Positions 26,912 through 35,876 are shown, numbered from the stretch's first letter. The stretch is 64,000 bases of DNA from Pseudomonas asplenii (GCF_001293465.1 NZ_JSYZ01000015.1:1-64000); one strand, 5' to 3'. Numbers and translations: made by a program. The notes: generated from the sequence alone by a model not told the origin.

Positions 26912-27649
26912 TCACATGCCGTGCAATTCGAGCAGGCGCTGATAACTTCCATCCGCCTTCATCGCGGCGATCTCACGGTCGAAGCCGGCGACAATCTGCT
27001 CATGCTGGGGATTCTGCAGGCTGACCAGGATATGCAACCCATTCTCCGTCAGCGGCTTGGGCAGGAACTCCACCGCATCGCGCACCTCGGGCGACTCCTG
27101 GCCAAGGTAGTAACGCGCCACATACTCATCCTCCAGCGTCAGCTTCACCCGCTCCGCCGCCAACATGCGTACGGCCAGGGCGAAGTTGTGCACCGGCACC
27201 TTCTGTAAGCGGGTATCGGCTTCGAACTCGCTGGAATAGGCATAATCACGCACCACCGCGATCGGGTAGCCGTGCAACTGCTGCAGGTTGTCATAGCTGA
27301 TCGACGAGCCCTTGTGCCGGAGGAACATCACCCGGTTCATCAGGTACTCGCCCGAGAATTGCCCCAGCAGGGTCCTGTCCTTGCTGTACCAGGCGTTGAT
27401 CAGGACATCGTAACGACCTTCGCCGACGCCCTTGAGTGCCCGCGCCCAGGGCACCTGTTCGAATTGACTGGCATAACCGGCACGGGCCAGGGCCGTACTG
27501 ACGATATCGGTCGCCAGGCCACCATTGACCAGGCCCACATCGGTGAAGGGCGGCCAGGCATCGGCGACCAGACGCAGCTTTTGCGCAACCGCACCCTGTG
27601 CGAGCAACAACAATCCAAGCAAGGCAAAAGCTCGATGCAGTCGCGACAT
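26912..27649 (-). CDS. Periplasmic solute-binding protein (SBP_bac_3 type), orphan
   Basis: This 245-residue secreted protein has a signal peptide (MSRLHRAFALLGLLLLAQG, cleaved near AVA-QK) and a bilobed binding domain of the polar amino-acid type, with LVADAWPPFTD at its start. I place the start at 27649, where AAGGA precedes the ATG; the frame extends upstream to 27718 without support. No ABC permease or ATPase lies next to it, so it may serve a distant transporter or act as a sensor. The ligand is unknown. Confidence 0.8.
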   Translation of the reverse strand: MSRLHRAFALLGLLLLAQGAVAQKLRLVADAWPPFTDVGLVNGGLATDIVSTALARAGYASQFEQVPWARALKGVGEGRYDVLINAWYSKDRTLLGQFSGEYLMNRVMFLRHKGSSISYDNLQQLHGYPIAVVRDYAYSSEFEADTRLQKVPVHNFALAVRMLAAERVKLTLEDEYVARYYLGQESPEVRDAVEFLPKPLTENGLHILVSLQNPQHEQIVAGFDREIAAMKADGSYQRLLELHGM

Positions 27650-27899
27650 GCCAAAGATCCTTAGCGGGCTGGACGGCCCAGCAGAATGAGGCGAAGCAGA
27701 GGGGCCGGAAGAAAGCAATTGAGCGCTCCCTGTTCCTAACAGTAGCTCATTAGCATCAGGGCAGACGCCCTGCCGGGCAGATTACACAAAGATGCCGAAA
27801 ACGGGCAACGCGCCCGGGGCCGCAACAGTGTTCACCCGGTTGGCGGCATGGGCCAGGCCGCTTAGTATCGACAGCGGATATCGAATCAGAGTGAATGAA

Positions 27900-28352
27900 A
27901 TGAGCATCGACTGGATCTGCAAGCACCACAGCGACCTGGGCAAGGAACAGCTGTACACCATTCTGCGACTGCGCACCGAAGTTTTCGTGGTCGAGCAGAA
28001 ATGCCCCTATCAGGAAGTCGATGGCCGCGACCTGCGGGACGACACCCATCACCTGATGGGCTGGCGCGATGACCGGCTGGTGGCCTATCTGCGCCTGCTC
28101 GACCCTCTGTCCCAGGGCGGCAACGTGGCGATCGGGCGGGTGGTCGTCGCCCCCGAAGCCCGCGGAACCGGGCTGGGCCATGAGCTGATGCAAGAAGCCC
28201 TGAGGCAGACCGAGAAGATGTGGTCGGGGCTGGAGATCTACCTGTCGGCCCAGGCGCACCTGCAGGACTACTATGGCCGCTATGGTTTCGTCGCCGTGGG
28301 CAACACCTACCTGGAGGACGGCATCCCGCACGTCGGCATGCGCAAGGCCTGA
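27900..28352 (+). CDS. GNAT acetyltransferase, ElaA family
   Basis: This 150-residue GCN5-type N-acetyltransferase is of ElaA length. It has the family's opening LYTILRLRTEVFVVEQKCPY and the acetyl-CoA-binding VVVAPEARGTGLGHELM (motif A, R-x-x-G-x-G/A). The ATG at 27900 is preceded by CAGAGTGA. The acceptor is unknown. It is encoded alone, divergent from the binding-protein gene and convergent with the winged-helix gene. Confidence 0.88.
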   Translation: MSIDWICKHHSDLGKEQLYTILRLRTEVFVVEQKCPYQEVDGRDLRDDTHHLMGWRDDRLVAYLRLLDPLSQGGNVAIGRVVVAPEARGTGLGHELMQEALRQTEKMWSGLEIYLSAQAHLQDYYGRYGFVAVGNTYLEDGIPHVGMRKA

Positions 28353-28358
28353 GACGGT

Positions 28359-28655
28359 TCAGGGATAACCCAGCACCCGCTTGATCGACGCCAGGTTGCC
28401 CTCGATCCAGCGCTTGTCGATCGCGCCCCAGTCATGAATCCGGTAGCTGCCGGCATGATTGCGGGCGCCTTCCTGCTGTTCGAATGCGCAATGAATATCC
28501 AGGTCGGCCAACGCGACGATGGTGTCCTGGGCCGTGCGCCGCGGCATGCCGGTCACTTCGGTCAGCGCCGGGACGCTGTTGGCCGCTCCGCTGTCGATCA
28601 GCCAGGCCACGTACAGGCGGCGATAGAAACTGCTCTTGGTCTTGCTGATGTCCAT
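28359..28655 (-). CDS. Small winged-helix DNA-binding protein
   Basis: This 98-residue protein has an HTH-like segment (about 28-50; VPALTEVTGMPRRTAQDTIV) followed by a short wing-like region, as in small winged-helix regulators. It is 21 bp downstream of the YgjP-type peptidase gene on the same strand, so both are probably one transcript. Its target and signal are unknown. No autoregulatory palindrome is seen nearby. Confidence 0.7.
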   Translation of the reverse strand: MDISKTKSSFYRRLYVAWLIDSGAANSVPALTEVTGMPRRTAQDTIVALADLDIHCAFEQQEGARNHAGSYRIHDWGAIDKRWIEGNLASIKRVLGYP

Positions 28656-28676
28656 CGGAAAGTCCTTGTCGATCGA

Positions 28677-29189
28677 TCAGTCGGCCACGGCGGCCTTGCC
28701 TTGCAGATCCCGCCAGGTCAGGTAGACCCGCAGGTCGAACTCCAGTTGGTGATAGCCCGGCTGCATATACTCGCACAACTGGTAGAACGCCTTGTTGTGC
28801 TCGCTTTCCTTGAGATGCGCCAGTTCATGCACCACGATCATACGGAGAAATTCCGGCGCCGCCTCCCGAAACAGTGAAGCGATGCGGATCTCCTTCCTGG
28901 CCTTGAGCTTGCCCCCCTGGACCCGCGAGATCGCGGTGTGCAGGCCGAGGGCGCGATGGGTCAGGTCCAGGCGGTTATCGAACAGCACCTTGTCGATGGC
29001 CGGCGCGTTGCGCAGGTGTTCCTGTTTCAGGTCCAGGACATAGCCATACAGCGCCTTGTCGCTCTGCACCGCATGCCGGCCGGGATAACGCTGGCTCAGG
29101 TAGGCGCCCAGCCGATCCTGGGCGATCATCTGGCGCACCTGCTCCTGCAGGGACGGCGGATAGGCCTGGAGGTATTTCAGCACAGTCAT
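28677..29189 (-). CDS. YgjP-like zinc metallopeptidase
   Basis: This 170-residue protein has the M48/YgjP motif VHELAHLKESEHNKAFY, in which the first two histidines and Glu form the zincin H-E-x-x-H and the downstream histidine is the third ligand candidate. There is no signal peptide, so it should be cytoplasmic. It heads the two-gene unit with the winged-helix gene. Family members are proteins of unknown substrate. The 45-bp gap before it separates it from the GGDEF/EAL gene, which may be transcribed together with it. Confidence 0.8.
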   Translation of the reverse strand: MTVLKYLQAYPPSLQEQVRQMIAQDRLGAYLSQRYPGRHAVQSDKALYGYVLDLKQEHLRNAPAIDKVLFDNRLDLTHRALGLHTAISRVQGGKLKARKEIRIASLFREAAPEFLRMIVVHELAHLKESEHNKAFYQLCEYMQPGYHQLEFDLRVYLTWRDLQGKAAVAD

Positions 29190-29234
29190 GGGAGGCCGTC
29201 GCCTGCATCGGGAAAGGCAGCCAGTTTAGCGAAA

Positions 29235-31358
29235 TCAGCTCGACAGTGCGCTCCAGTCGAAGGTCGTGGCAAAACCGGTGGCATCCCTGGCGATCAGCGG
29301 ACGGGCGACCAGGAAGCCCTGTACGAACGGGCAGCCATTGGCCCGCAGCCAGTGGGCCTGTTCCAGGGTCTCGACGCCTTCGGCAATCACCAGCAGGCCG
29401 AACTGCTGGCACAACTCGATCACGCTGCGCGCCAGGGCGGCATCCCGGGGCGAATCGAGAATCCGGGCGATCAGATGGCGGTCGAGCTTGAGGGTGTCCA
29501 GTTCGAGATCGCGCAGGTGATTCAGCGAACAGTGACCGGAACCGAAATCATCCAGGGCCACCCGCACGCCCTGCCCGCGGATCCGCCGCAGTTGCTTGCG
29601 CGAAGCCTCGAAATCCTGCATCAGCGCCGACTCGGTGACTTCGACCTCCAGCTGGCTGGGGCGCAGGTCATACCGCTCGATCACTTCCTGCAACTCGTCG
29701 ATCAGGTTCGGCATGCAGAACTGCGTGGCGCTGAGGCTCACGCTCAGCACCAGCTCATCGGCGAACACGCCATTCCAGTCATGACGCTGGCTGGCCGCCT
29801 GGCGATAGATCCAGCTGCCCAGGCGACTGATCAGCCGCACTTCTTCCAGCAGCGGCAGGAACAGCCCCGGCGGGACATCGCCGACGCTGGGATGATGCCA
29901 GCGCAACAGCGCCTCGAAACCGCGCAGATGGCCGTCTTCCAGGGACACCTGGGGCTGATAGACCATCTTGAACTCACGACTCTCGATGGCCGAACGGACG
30001 CTTTCCTCGAGCATCAGCCGCGAGCGGGCGCGGCCGTTCATTTCATGGTCGTAGTAGCGGTACTGCTGGCGTCCGGCGCGCTTGGCCTCGTACATGGCAA
30101 TGTCCGCCGCCCGCAACAGGCCTTCCAGGTCGGCACCGCAATCGGGGTAGATGGCGATACCGATGCTGACCCCCAGGGTCATGTCCATGCCATCGATCTG
30201 CTGGCGGATCGACACGCGCTCGATCAGCTTCTCCGCGACTTTCGCCGCCTGCTCCGGGCGCTCCAGTTCCAGCAGCGCGGTGAACTCGTCGCCGCCCATG
30301 CGCGCCAGGATATCGAAGGGTTTCAGGCAGGCCTTCAACTGCTCGGAGACCCAACGCAGCACCCGGTCGCCGGCATCGTGCCCAAGGGAGTCGTTGACCC
30401 GCTTGAAGCCGTCGAGGTCCAGGTACATCAGCACCATCGACTTGTGACCGGGATCGCTGCGCAGCAGGGTGTTTTCCGCGGTCTGGTAGAAGCCCCGGCG
30501 ATTGAGCAGGCCGGTCAGCGGGTCGGTCACCGCCTGGAACTCCAGCTGCTGATGCAGGTGGCGCACCACCGACATGTCGAGCACGGTCACCACCATGGCC
30601 TTCTGGTCGCTGGGCAATGGCGCAAAGGACATCGCCACCGGCAGCGAATCGCCGGTGCTGGTGCACAGCAGCGCATCATGCAGGCGATAGGTCTCGCCCT
30701 TGCAGTAACCTTCGTAGAAAGGCGACGTCAGCCATTGGGCAAAGTGCGGCGTGTGCATGAAGTTCAGGAACGGCATGCCGATCAGCATTTCCAGCGGCGC
30801 CGCCAGCAGGCGCGAAATCGCCGGGTTGGCGAAGCGGATGCTGCCGTCGTCGTTGACCACCAGGATGCCTTCCGCGGCGTTGTCCAGCACCGAGGCATTG
30901 AAGGCCCGGGCGGCCTCCAGATCGCGGGTCAGGCGCTGCAAGGTGCGCCGATTGCGTTGCTGCTCAAGCAAGGCCTGGATCTTGGGCTTGAGGATGTCCG
31001 GGTTGAACGGCTTGAACAGATAGTCCACCGCGCCGCTGGCATAGCCCTTGATCACGGCATCCTGGGACTGTTCGTTGGCCGTCAGGAAAATGATCGGGGT
31101 CAGCCGGGTACGCTGGCTACCACGCATCAGTCGGGCGACTTCGAAGCCGTCCATGCCGGGCATCTGCACATCCAGCAGTACCAGGTCGATTTCGTGTTCG
31201 AGCAGTAGTGTCAGCGCTTCGATACCGGACGCCGCCGTGACCACCTGCCAGTCCTGCCGTTCCAGCAGGGCTCGCATGCTGATCAGGTTTTCAGGATAGT
31301 CGTCGACCACCAAAAGGACAGAACTGCTATCACCAGCCTTAAGTTGAGCGCAATCCAT
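29235..31358 (-). CDS. Response regulator with REC, PAS, GGDEF and EAL domains
   Basis: This 707-residue cytoplasmic cyclic-di-GMP protein has, in order, a receiver domain (about 12-130; phospho-acceptor Asp in DLVLLDVQMPGMDG), a PAS-like region (about 150-270), GGDEF (about 285-440; ARMGGDEFTALLE) and EAL (about 460-700; FEALLRWHHP, DDFGSGHCSL, LDRHLI, AEGVET). All main EAL residues look intact, so it can probably hydrolyse cyclic-di-GMP. The inhibitory I-site position before GGDEF reads KPFD, not R-x-x-D. No histidine kinase is adjacent. It is divergent from the alginate lyase gene. Confidence 0.9.
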   Translation of the reverse strand: MDCAQLKAGDSSSVLLVVDDYPENLISMRALLERQDWQVVTAASGIEALTLLLEHEIDLVLLDVQMPGMDGFEVARLMRGSQRTRLTPIIFLTANEQSQDAVIKGYASGAVDYLFKPFNPDILKPKIQALLEQQRNRRTLQRLTRDLEAARAFNASVLDNAAEGILVVNDDGSIRFANPAISRLLAAPLEMLIGMPFLNFMHTPHFAQWLTSPFYEGYCKGETYRLHDALLCTSTGDSLPVAMSFAPLPSDQKAMVVTVLDMSVVRHLHQQLEFQAVTDPLTGLLNRRGFYQTAENTLLRSDPGHKSMVLMYLDLDGFKRVNDSLGHDAGDRVLRWVSEQLKACLKPFDILARMGGDEFTALLELERPEQAAKVAEKLIERVSIRQQIDGMDMTLGVSIGIAIYPDCGADLEGLLRAADIAMYEAKRAGRQQYRYYDHEMNGRARSRLMLEESVRSAIESREFKMVYQPQVSLEDGHLRGFEALLRWHHPSVGDVPPGLFLPLLEEVRLISRLGSWIYRQAASQRHDWNGVFADELVLSVSLSATQFCMPNLIDELQEVIERYDLRPSQLEVEVTESALMQDFEASRKQLRRIRGQGVRVALDDFGSGHCSLNHLRDLELDTLKLDRHLIARILDSPRDAALARSVIELCQQFGLLVIAEGVETLEQAHWLRANGCPFVQGFLVARPLIARDATGFATTFDWSALSS

Positions 31359-31760
31359 GCTGCATCTCTATAGTTCAGGGGACTCCACCCATGTCAGACG
31401 GAACCGGACGTAATTACAGAAACAACTCTAGTCCGAGTTTGCGCAAAGCGTAGTAATCACTACGCCATCATTTAACCCGGGCCCGTCTCTCCCGACTAAC
31501 GGTTGATAGAAGCAATAGGCCATCTTTCGTGCTAGCACCCTGCCAATCCGACTAGCGGTCGTTCGGCCAAGCCGCCGCCAATCGGGGCTCGCGCATTTCG
31601 TCGGCGATTTGACGTCAACCGTTCGCCGCTTCGGCGTTAACAAACTATCTTTCAAGCCTTATAAAGAGCGCGCAAAAGCGCGGGCCAAAGCGGTTTGTCC
31701 GAAATTTCCGGGCAGGCCTGCGGCTGCGCGAGTCCCATGTTTTTCACGGAACAGATGATC
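31359..31760. other. Divergent region between GGDEF/EAL gene and alginate lyase
   Basis: These 402 bp hold both promoters. The only structure I can name is a small palindrome, GCGTAG-TAATCA-CTACGC, at 31448-31465. The stretch is richer in A and T than the genes on either side. Short open frames on the minus strand overlap the lyase start and are not supported. Confidence 0.5.
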
Positions 31761-32432
31761 ATGATCGACCTGACGACCTGGAACCTCAGCGTCCCTGTCG
31801 GCACCCCGCCGGCAACCATCGATACCCCCAAACTGGTACAAGGCTTCAAGGACCAGTATTTTCATTCCGATACCGGCACCCTGTTCTTCTGGTCACCGGT
31901 GACCGGCTCCAAGACCGAGAATGCCATCTACCCGCGCAGTGAACTGCGCGAAACCTACCCCGACGGTCGCCTGCGCAACTGGCTATACAGCGAGGCCAAC
32001 AATTACCTGCGTGCAACCCTGGCGGTGAACCAGGTACCGTCCTCGGGCAAGATCGTCATCGGCCAGATCCATGCCTTCAACAGCACCCAGCCGATGCTCA
32101 AGGTCGAGTACCAGTACAAGGACAGCCGCAAGACCGGGATCATCGTGGTGAAGGTCCGCAACCACCCGGACGACAAGGAGAGCCGGGTCATCCAGATCGC
32201 CGACGACGTGCCGCTGGACAAGAGCTTCACCTACGTGATCCACCTCAGCCGGGGCGGCTACCTCAGCGTGCGCGCCGCCGACGCGGCGTGGTACACCCAG
32301 GTCAGCAGCAGTTGGCGCGACAAGCCGCTGTACTTCAAGGCAGGGGTCTATGTGCAGGACAACACCGGGTATACCAGCGAGGGCGGGATGGTGACCTTCT
32401 ACAAGCTCGATATCGATCACGAGCAAGGCTGA
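31761..32432 (+). CDS. Alginate lyase, polysaccharide lyase family 7
   Basis: This 223-residue single-domain lyase starts MIDLTTWNLSVPVGTPP. It has all three PL7 signatures: RSELRE, the QIH of VIGQIHAF, and YFKAGVYVQ, which carry the catalytic Arg, Gln, His and Tyr. It would cleave alginate by beta-elimination and resembles P. aeruginosa PA1167. There is no signal peptide, as in that relative, so its location is unclear. An ATG two codons upstream (31755) is equally possible. It may help remodel the cell's own alginate. Confidence 0.9.
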   Translation: MIDLTTWNLSVPVGTPPATIDTPKLVQGFKDQYFHSDTGTLFFWSPVTGSKTENAIYPRSELRETYPDGRLRNWLYSEANNYLRATLAVNQVPSSGKIVIGQIHAFNSTQPMLKVEYQYKDSRKTGIIVVKVRNHPDDKESRVIQIADDVPLDKSFTYVIHLSRGGYLSVRAADAAWYTQVSSSWRDKPLYFKAGVYVQDNTGYTSEGGMVTFYKLDIDHEQG

Positions 32433-32475
32433 CGGCCCCGAATACAGGGCGGGGCTGGAGAGAGATACCGCTCGA

Positions 32476-32727
32476 TCAGGGGTGGAACAGGGACGACTTG
32501 CGGTAGCTGGCGATGGGATCGATCTGCTCGATCTCATCGAACTTCACGGCTCGGTACAGGCCGCTTTCGGCACAGTAGACGAGTAGCCGCGCACTCCAGT
32601 CGATACTGCACAGTTCGCCGCGCTCACAGGCCGGTTGCACGCCCGGGATACGCCGGGTCACGGTGATCTTCTGGCGGGTCTTGAAATATCTCAGACGGTT
32701 TGGATCGCTTTCTTCCTCTTCGCTCAT
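32476..32727 (-). CDS. Small hypothetical protein
   Basis: This 83-residue soluble protein, starting MSEEEESDPNRLRYFKTRQK, is charged and has no signal peptide. I prefer the start at 32727 because GAGG lies 9 bp before it; GTG at 32742 and ATG at 32733 are less well placed. Three cysteines occur (PACERGELCS, VYCAESG), too few to name a metal site. It lies between the lyase and fba genes and is not linked to either. The function is unknown. Confidence 0.6.
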   Translation of the reverse strand: MSEEEESDPNRLRYFKTRQKITVTRRIPGVQPACERGELCSIDWSARLLVYCAESGLYRAVKFDEIEQIDPIASYRKSSLFHP

Positions 32728-32861
32728 GGTCATTGGCCTCACTGGCTGAATGAACCGTCAGCGTGGCGTATCGGCGTCCTGGCACACCACTGTCATAATT
32801 GACAGTCCGCTATATCGTTTCCTCATAGCCTCAAGCGCATTCGCGTCTAGCGATCGACGAC

Positions 32862-32893
32862 CATGAAAAAACCCGCCTTGCGACGGGTTTCTT
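32862..32893 (-). terminator. Intrinsic terminator of the fba transcript
   Basis: Read on the minus strand, AAACCCGTCGCAAGGCGGGTTTTTTC forms a GC stem (ACCCGTC/ggcgggt) followed by six Us. It lies 15 bp after the fba stop codon. Confidence 0.85.
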
Positions 32894-32907
32894 CAGCGCA
32901 CAGGGTC

Positions 32908-33972
32908 TTAGTTGACCTTGGCGTTCAGCTCACCTTTCAGGTAGCGCTGGAACATGCCTTCCAGGGAGATCGGCTTGATCTTCGAGGCATTGCCGGCGGT
33001 GCCGAAGGCTTCGTAACGGGCGATGCACACGTCACGCATCGCAACCACGGTGGCACCGAGGAACTTGCGTGGGTCGAACTCGCTCGGGTTGGTGGCCATC
33101 AGGCGACGCATCGCACCGGTGGACGCCAGGCGCAGGTCGGTGTCGATGTTGACCTTGCGTACGCCGTGCTTGATGCCCTCGACGATTTCCTCGACCGGTA
33201 CGCCGTAGGTTTCCTTGATGTCGCCACCGTACTGGTTGATGATCGCCAGCCACTCCTGCGGCACCGAGGAGGAACCGTGCATCACCAGGTGGGTGTTGGG
33301 GATGCGCTTGTGGATTTCCTTGATGCGGTCGATCGCCAGCACGTCGCCGGTAGGCGGCTTGGTGAACTTGTAGGCGCCGTGGCTGGTGCCGATGGCGATG
33401 GCCAGGGCGTCGACCTGGGTCTTCTTGACGAAGTCGGCGGCTTCTTCCGGATCGGTCAGCATCTGGCTGTGATCCAGCACGCCCTCGGCGCCGATACCGT
33501 CTTCTTCACCGGCCATGCCGGTTTCCAGCGAACCCAGGCAGCCCAGCTCGCCTTCCACGGAAACGCCGCAGGCGTGGGCCATGGCCACGGTCTGCTGGGT
33601 CACGCGGACGTTGTACTCGTAGTCGGTCGGGGTCTTGCCGTCTTCGCCGAGGGAGCCGTCCATCATCACCGAGCTGAAGCCCAGCTGGATCGAGCGTTGG
33701 CAGACGTCAGGGCTGGTGCCGTGGTCCTGGTGCATGCACACCGGGATATGCGGGAACTCTTCGATGGCAGCCAGGATCAGGTGGCGCAGGAACGGCGCGC
33801 CGGCGTATTTGCGGGCACCGGCCGAAGCCTGGACGATCACCGGGGAGTCAGTCTTGTCAGCGGCTTCCATGATGGCGCGCATCTGCTCAAGGTTGTTGAC
33901 GTTGAAAGCCGGAACGCCGTAGCCGTATTCGGCTGCGTGGTCCAGCATCTGGCGCATGCTGATAAGTGCCAT
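32908..33972 (-). CDS. fba: Fructose-bisphosphate aldolase, class II
   Basis: This zinc-dependent aldolase interconverts fructose 1,6-bisphosphate with the two triose phosphates; in Pseudomonas it serves mainly gluconeogenesis. The 354-residue protein is of class IIB type, with zinc-ligand histidines in VCMHQDHGTSPDV and LVMHGSSSVP and the GSLGEDG loop. It is the last gene of the minus-strand set epd, pgk, two lipoprotein genes, fba. The gap to the MliC-like gene is 89 bp and a strong terminator follows. Confidence 0.97.
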   Translation of the reverse strand: MALISMRQMLDHAAEYGYGVPAFNVNNLEQMRAIMEAADKTDSPVIVQASAGARKYAGAPFLRHLILAAIEEFPHIPVCMHQDHGTSPDVCQRSIQLGFSSVMMDGSLGEDGKTPTDYEYNVRVTQQTVAMAHACGVSVEGELGCLGSLETGMAGEEDGIGAEGVLDHSQMLTDPEEAADFVKKTQVDALAIAIGTSHGAYKFTKPPTGDVLAIDRIKEIHKRIPNTHLVMHGSSSVPQEWLAIINQYGGDIKETYGVPVEEIVEGIKHGVRKVNIDTDLRLASTGAMRRLMATNPSEFDPRKFLGATVVAMRDVCIARYEAFGTAGNASKIKPISLEGMFQRYLKGELNAKVN

Positions 33973-34061
33973 TGTGTATCTCTCTCCCGGACGAGGGTCG
34001 TTAATCGTGCAAGCCTGCCGTAGCGGCGGCTGCTATTCAAGTTAGATCAAGCTACTACCGG

Positions 34062-34397
34062 TCAGGGCGCCTTGCAGGCCCGACCGATCAAATCGTTGGT
34101 GGCAACCCAGTAGACCAGGCCTTCCTCACCTTTTTTGTGAAACGCCAACATGTTGTCGCTGTACAGCACACCGCTGTCGACGGCGCCGACTTCCGGCTTG
34201 AGGCGATAGACCTGGTCGCCGCCACCGAGGCGTACGTCGACCGCCTGCTGGCTGCTGTCGGCGTAACGCCAGAGCACTTCGGCCTGACTGTCGCAAACCC
34301 AGCGGGTCCAGTTGTCCGCCGGTTTCGACGACGGCAGGTTGAAGGCGGCGCAACCGCCGAGCAGTGCCAGTGAAGCGAGGGCGATAAAGCCTTTCAT
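34062..34397 (-). CDS. MliC-like lipoprotein (lysozyme-inhibitor family)
   Basis: This 111-residue lipoprotein has a lipobox (ASLALLGGC) and one small domain after it. The mature part has the MliC pattern: W-V-C-D near the start, YRLKPEVGAVDSGVLYSDNM and a following HKKGEEG loop, plus a C-terminal cysteine that could pair with the first. MliC proteins protect peptidoglycan from c-type lysozyme. Start at 34397 (MKGFIALASL). It lies between pgk and fba and is probably co-transcribed with them. Medium confidence in the inhibitor role. Confidence 0.72.
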   Translation of the reverse strand: MKGFIALASLALLGGCAAFNLPSSKPADNWTRWVCDSQAEVLWRYADSSQQAVDVRLGGGDQVYRLKPEVGAVDSGVLYSDNMLAFHKKGEEGLVYWVATNDLIGRACKAP

Positions 34398-34455
34398 GCC
34401 GGTTCCTCGACTGGCGACCCAGGCCGCCAGTACTGCATGTGATGAATCAGACCCG

Positions 34456-34698
34456 TCAGGGGCAACCCTGTTCCCGAGCCGGCGACGGGGTGTCGTATTT
34501 CTCCAGGCCATCCGGGCCCAGGCGCTTGTTCAACAACGGCGCGGTTTCCGCCTGCCAGTCGGCCTGGTAGCAGCCCTTGCCGGCCGGATCGGGCGCTGGC
34601 CGCGCCGGTTCGACCGCGGCCTGGCCGGCACATCCGGCCAGCGCGGCGACGGCGAGCCACAGCGCAAGCGGCTTGACCCTATGAACACTCCCTTTCAA
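34456..34698 (-). CDS. Small putative lipoprotein between pgk and the MliC-like gene
   Basis: This 80-residue protein has a signal sequence with lipobox (VAALAGC at about residue 23) and a short mature part with two further cysteines (GKGCYQADW and REQGCP). The only good start I find is TTG at 34698, 14 bp after the pgk stop; AAAGGGAG lies inside the frame and could instead serve a start I cannot identify. The function is unknown. It is likely an outer-membrane or inner-membrane lipoprotein. Confidence 0.6.
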   Translation of the reverse strand: MKGSVHRVKPLALWLAVAALAGCAGQAAVEPARPAPDPAGKGCYQADWQAETAPLLNKRLGPDGLEKYDTPSPAREQGCP

Positions 34699-34712
34699 CG
34701 GTCGGTACCGGC

Positions 34713-35876
34713 TCAGGCCTTGGCGCGGCTTTCCAGCACTTCCACGGCTGGCAGTACCTTGCCTTCGACGAACTCGAGGAAAGCACCACCACCGGTAGAA
34801 ATGTAGGAGATATCCGCAGCCACGCCGTACTTGTCGATGGCGGCCAGGGTGTCACCACCACCGGCGATGGAGAATGCGGCGCTTTCGGCGATAGCCTGGG
34901 CCAGCACCTTGGTGCCATTGCCGAACTGATCGAACTCGAACACGCCGACCGGGCCGTTCCAGAGGATGGTCTGCGACGACTTCAGCAGCTCGGCGAACCG
35001 GGCGGCGGTCTGCGGGCCGATGTCGAGGATCATGTCGTCGGCGGCCACGTCGGCGATCAGCTTGACGGTGGCGGCAGCACTTTCGGCGAACTCCTTGGCC
35101 ACCACCACGTCCACGGGCAGCGGTACGCTGACCTTGGCGGCGATGGCACGGGCGGTGTCCAGCAGGTCAGGCTCGTACAGCGACTTGCCCACCGGGTGGC
35201 CAGCAGCGGCCAGGAAGGTGTTGGCGATGCCGCCGCCGACGATCAGCTGGTCGCAGATCTGGCTCAGGCTGTTGAGCACGTCGAGCTTGGTCGACACCTT
35301 GGAGCCGGCGACGATCGCCGCCATCGGCTTGGCCGGAGCGCCCAGGGCCTTGCCCAGTGCTTCCAGTTCGGCGGCCAGCAGGGGACCGGCGGCAGCGACC
35401 TTGGCGAACTTGGCCACGCCATGGGTCGAACCCTCGGCGCGGTGGGCGGTACCGAAGGCATCCATCACGAACACGTCGCACAGGGCGGCGTATTTGCGGG
35501 CCAGCTCGTCGGCGTTTTTCTTCTCGCCCTTGTTGAAACGCACGTTCTCGAACAGCACGATGTCGCCGGCCTTGACTTCAACGCCATCCAGGTAGTCGGC
35601 CACCAGCGGCACTTCGCGACCCAGGGCGCGGCTCAGGTAGTCGGCCACGGGCGCGAGGCTGTTCTCGGCCGAGAACTCGCCCTCGGTCGGACGGCCCAGG
35701 TGCGAGCAGATCATGACTGCCGCGCCTTTTTCCAGGGCCAGCTTGATGGTCGGCAGCGAAGCCAGGATACGCGCATCGCTGGTGACAACACCGTCCTTGA
35801 CGGGGACGTTGAGGTCTTCGCGGATCAGTACGCGCTTACCTTGCAGATCGAGGTCGGTCATCTTCAACACGGTCAT
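34713..35876 (-). CDS. pgk: Phosphoglycerate kinase
   Basis: This enzyme converts 1,3-bisphosphoglycerate and ADP to 3-phosphoglycerate and ATP. The 387-residue protein begins MTVLKMTDLDLQGKRVLIRE and contains the substrate-binding DLNVPV, HLGRPTEGE and C-terminal STGGGAFLEFVEGK that holds the nucleotide. I start at 35876, as in the family, not at the longer frame from 35963. It is 17 bp downstream of epd and part of the same operon. Confidence 0.97.
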   Translation of the reverse strand: MTVLKMTDLDLQGKRVLIREDLNVPVKDGVVTSDARILASLPTIKLALEKGAAVMICSHLGRPTEGEFSAENSLAPVADYLSRALGREVPLVADYLDGVEVKAGDIVLFENVRFNKGEKKNADELARKYAALCDVFVMDAFGTAHRAEGSTHGVAKFAKVAAAGPLLAAELEALGKALGAPAKPMAAIVAGSKVSTKLDVLNSLSQICDQLIVGGGIANTFLAAAGHPVGKSLYEPDLLDTARAIAAKVSVPLPVDVVVAKEFAESAAATVKLIADVAADDMILDIGPQTAARFAELLKSSQTILWNGPVGVFEFDQFGNGTKVLAQAIAESAAFSIAGGGDTLAAIDKYGVAADISYISTGGGAFLEFVEGKVLPAVEVLESRAKA

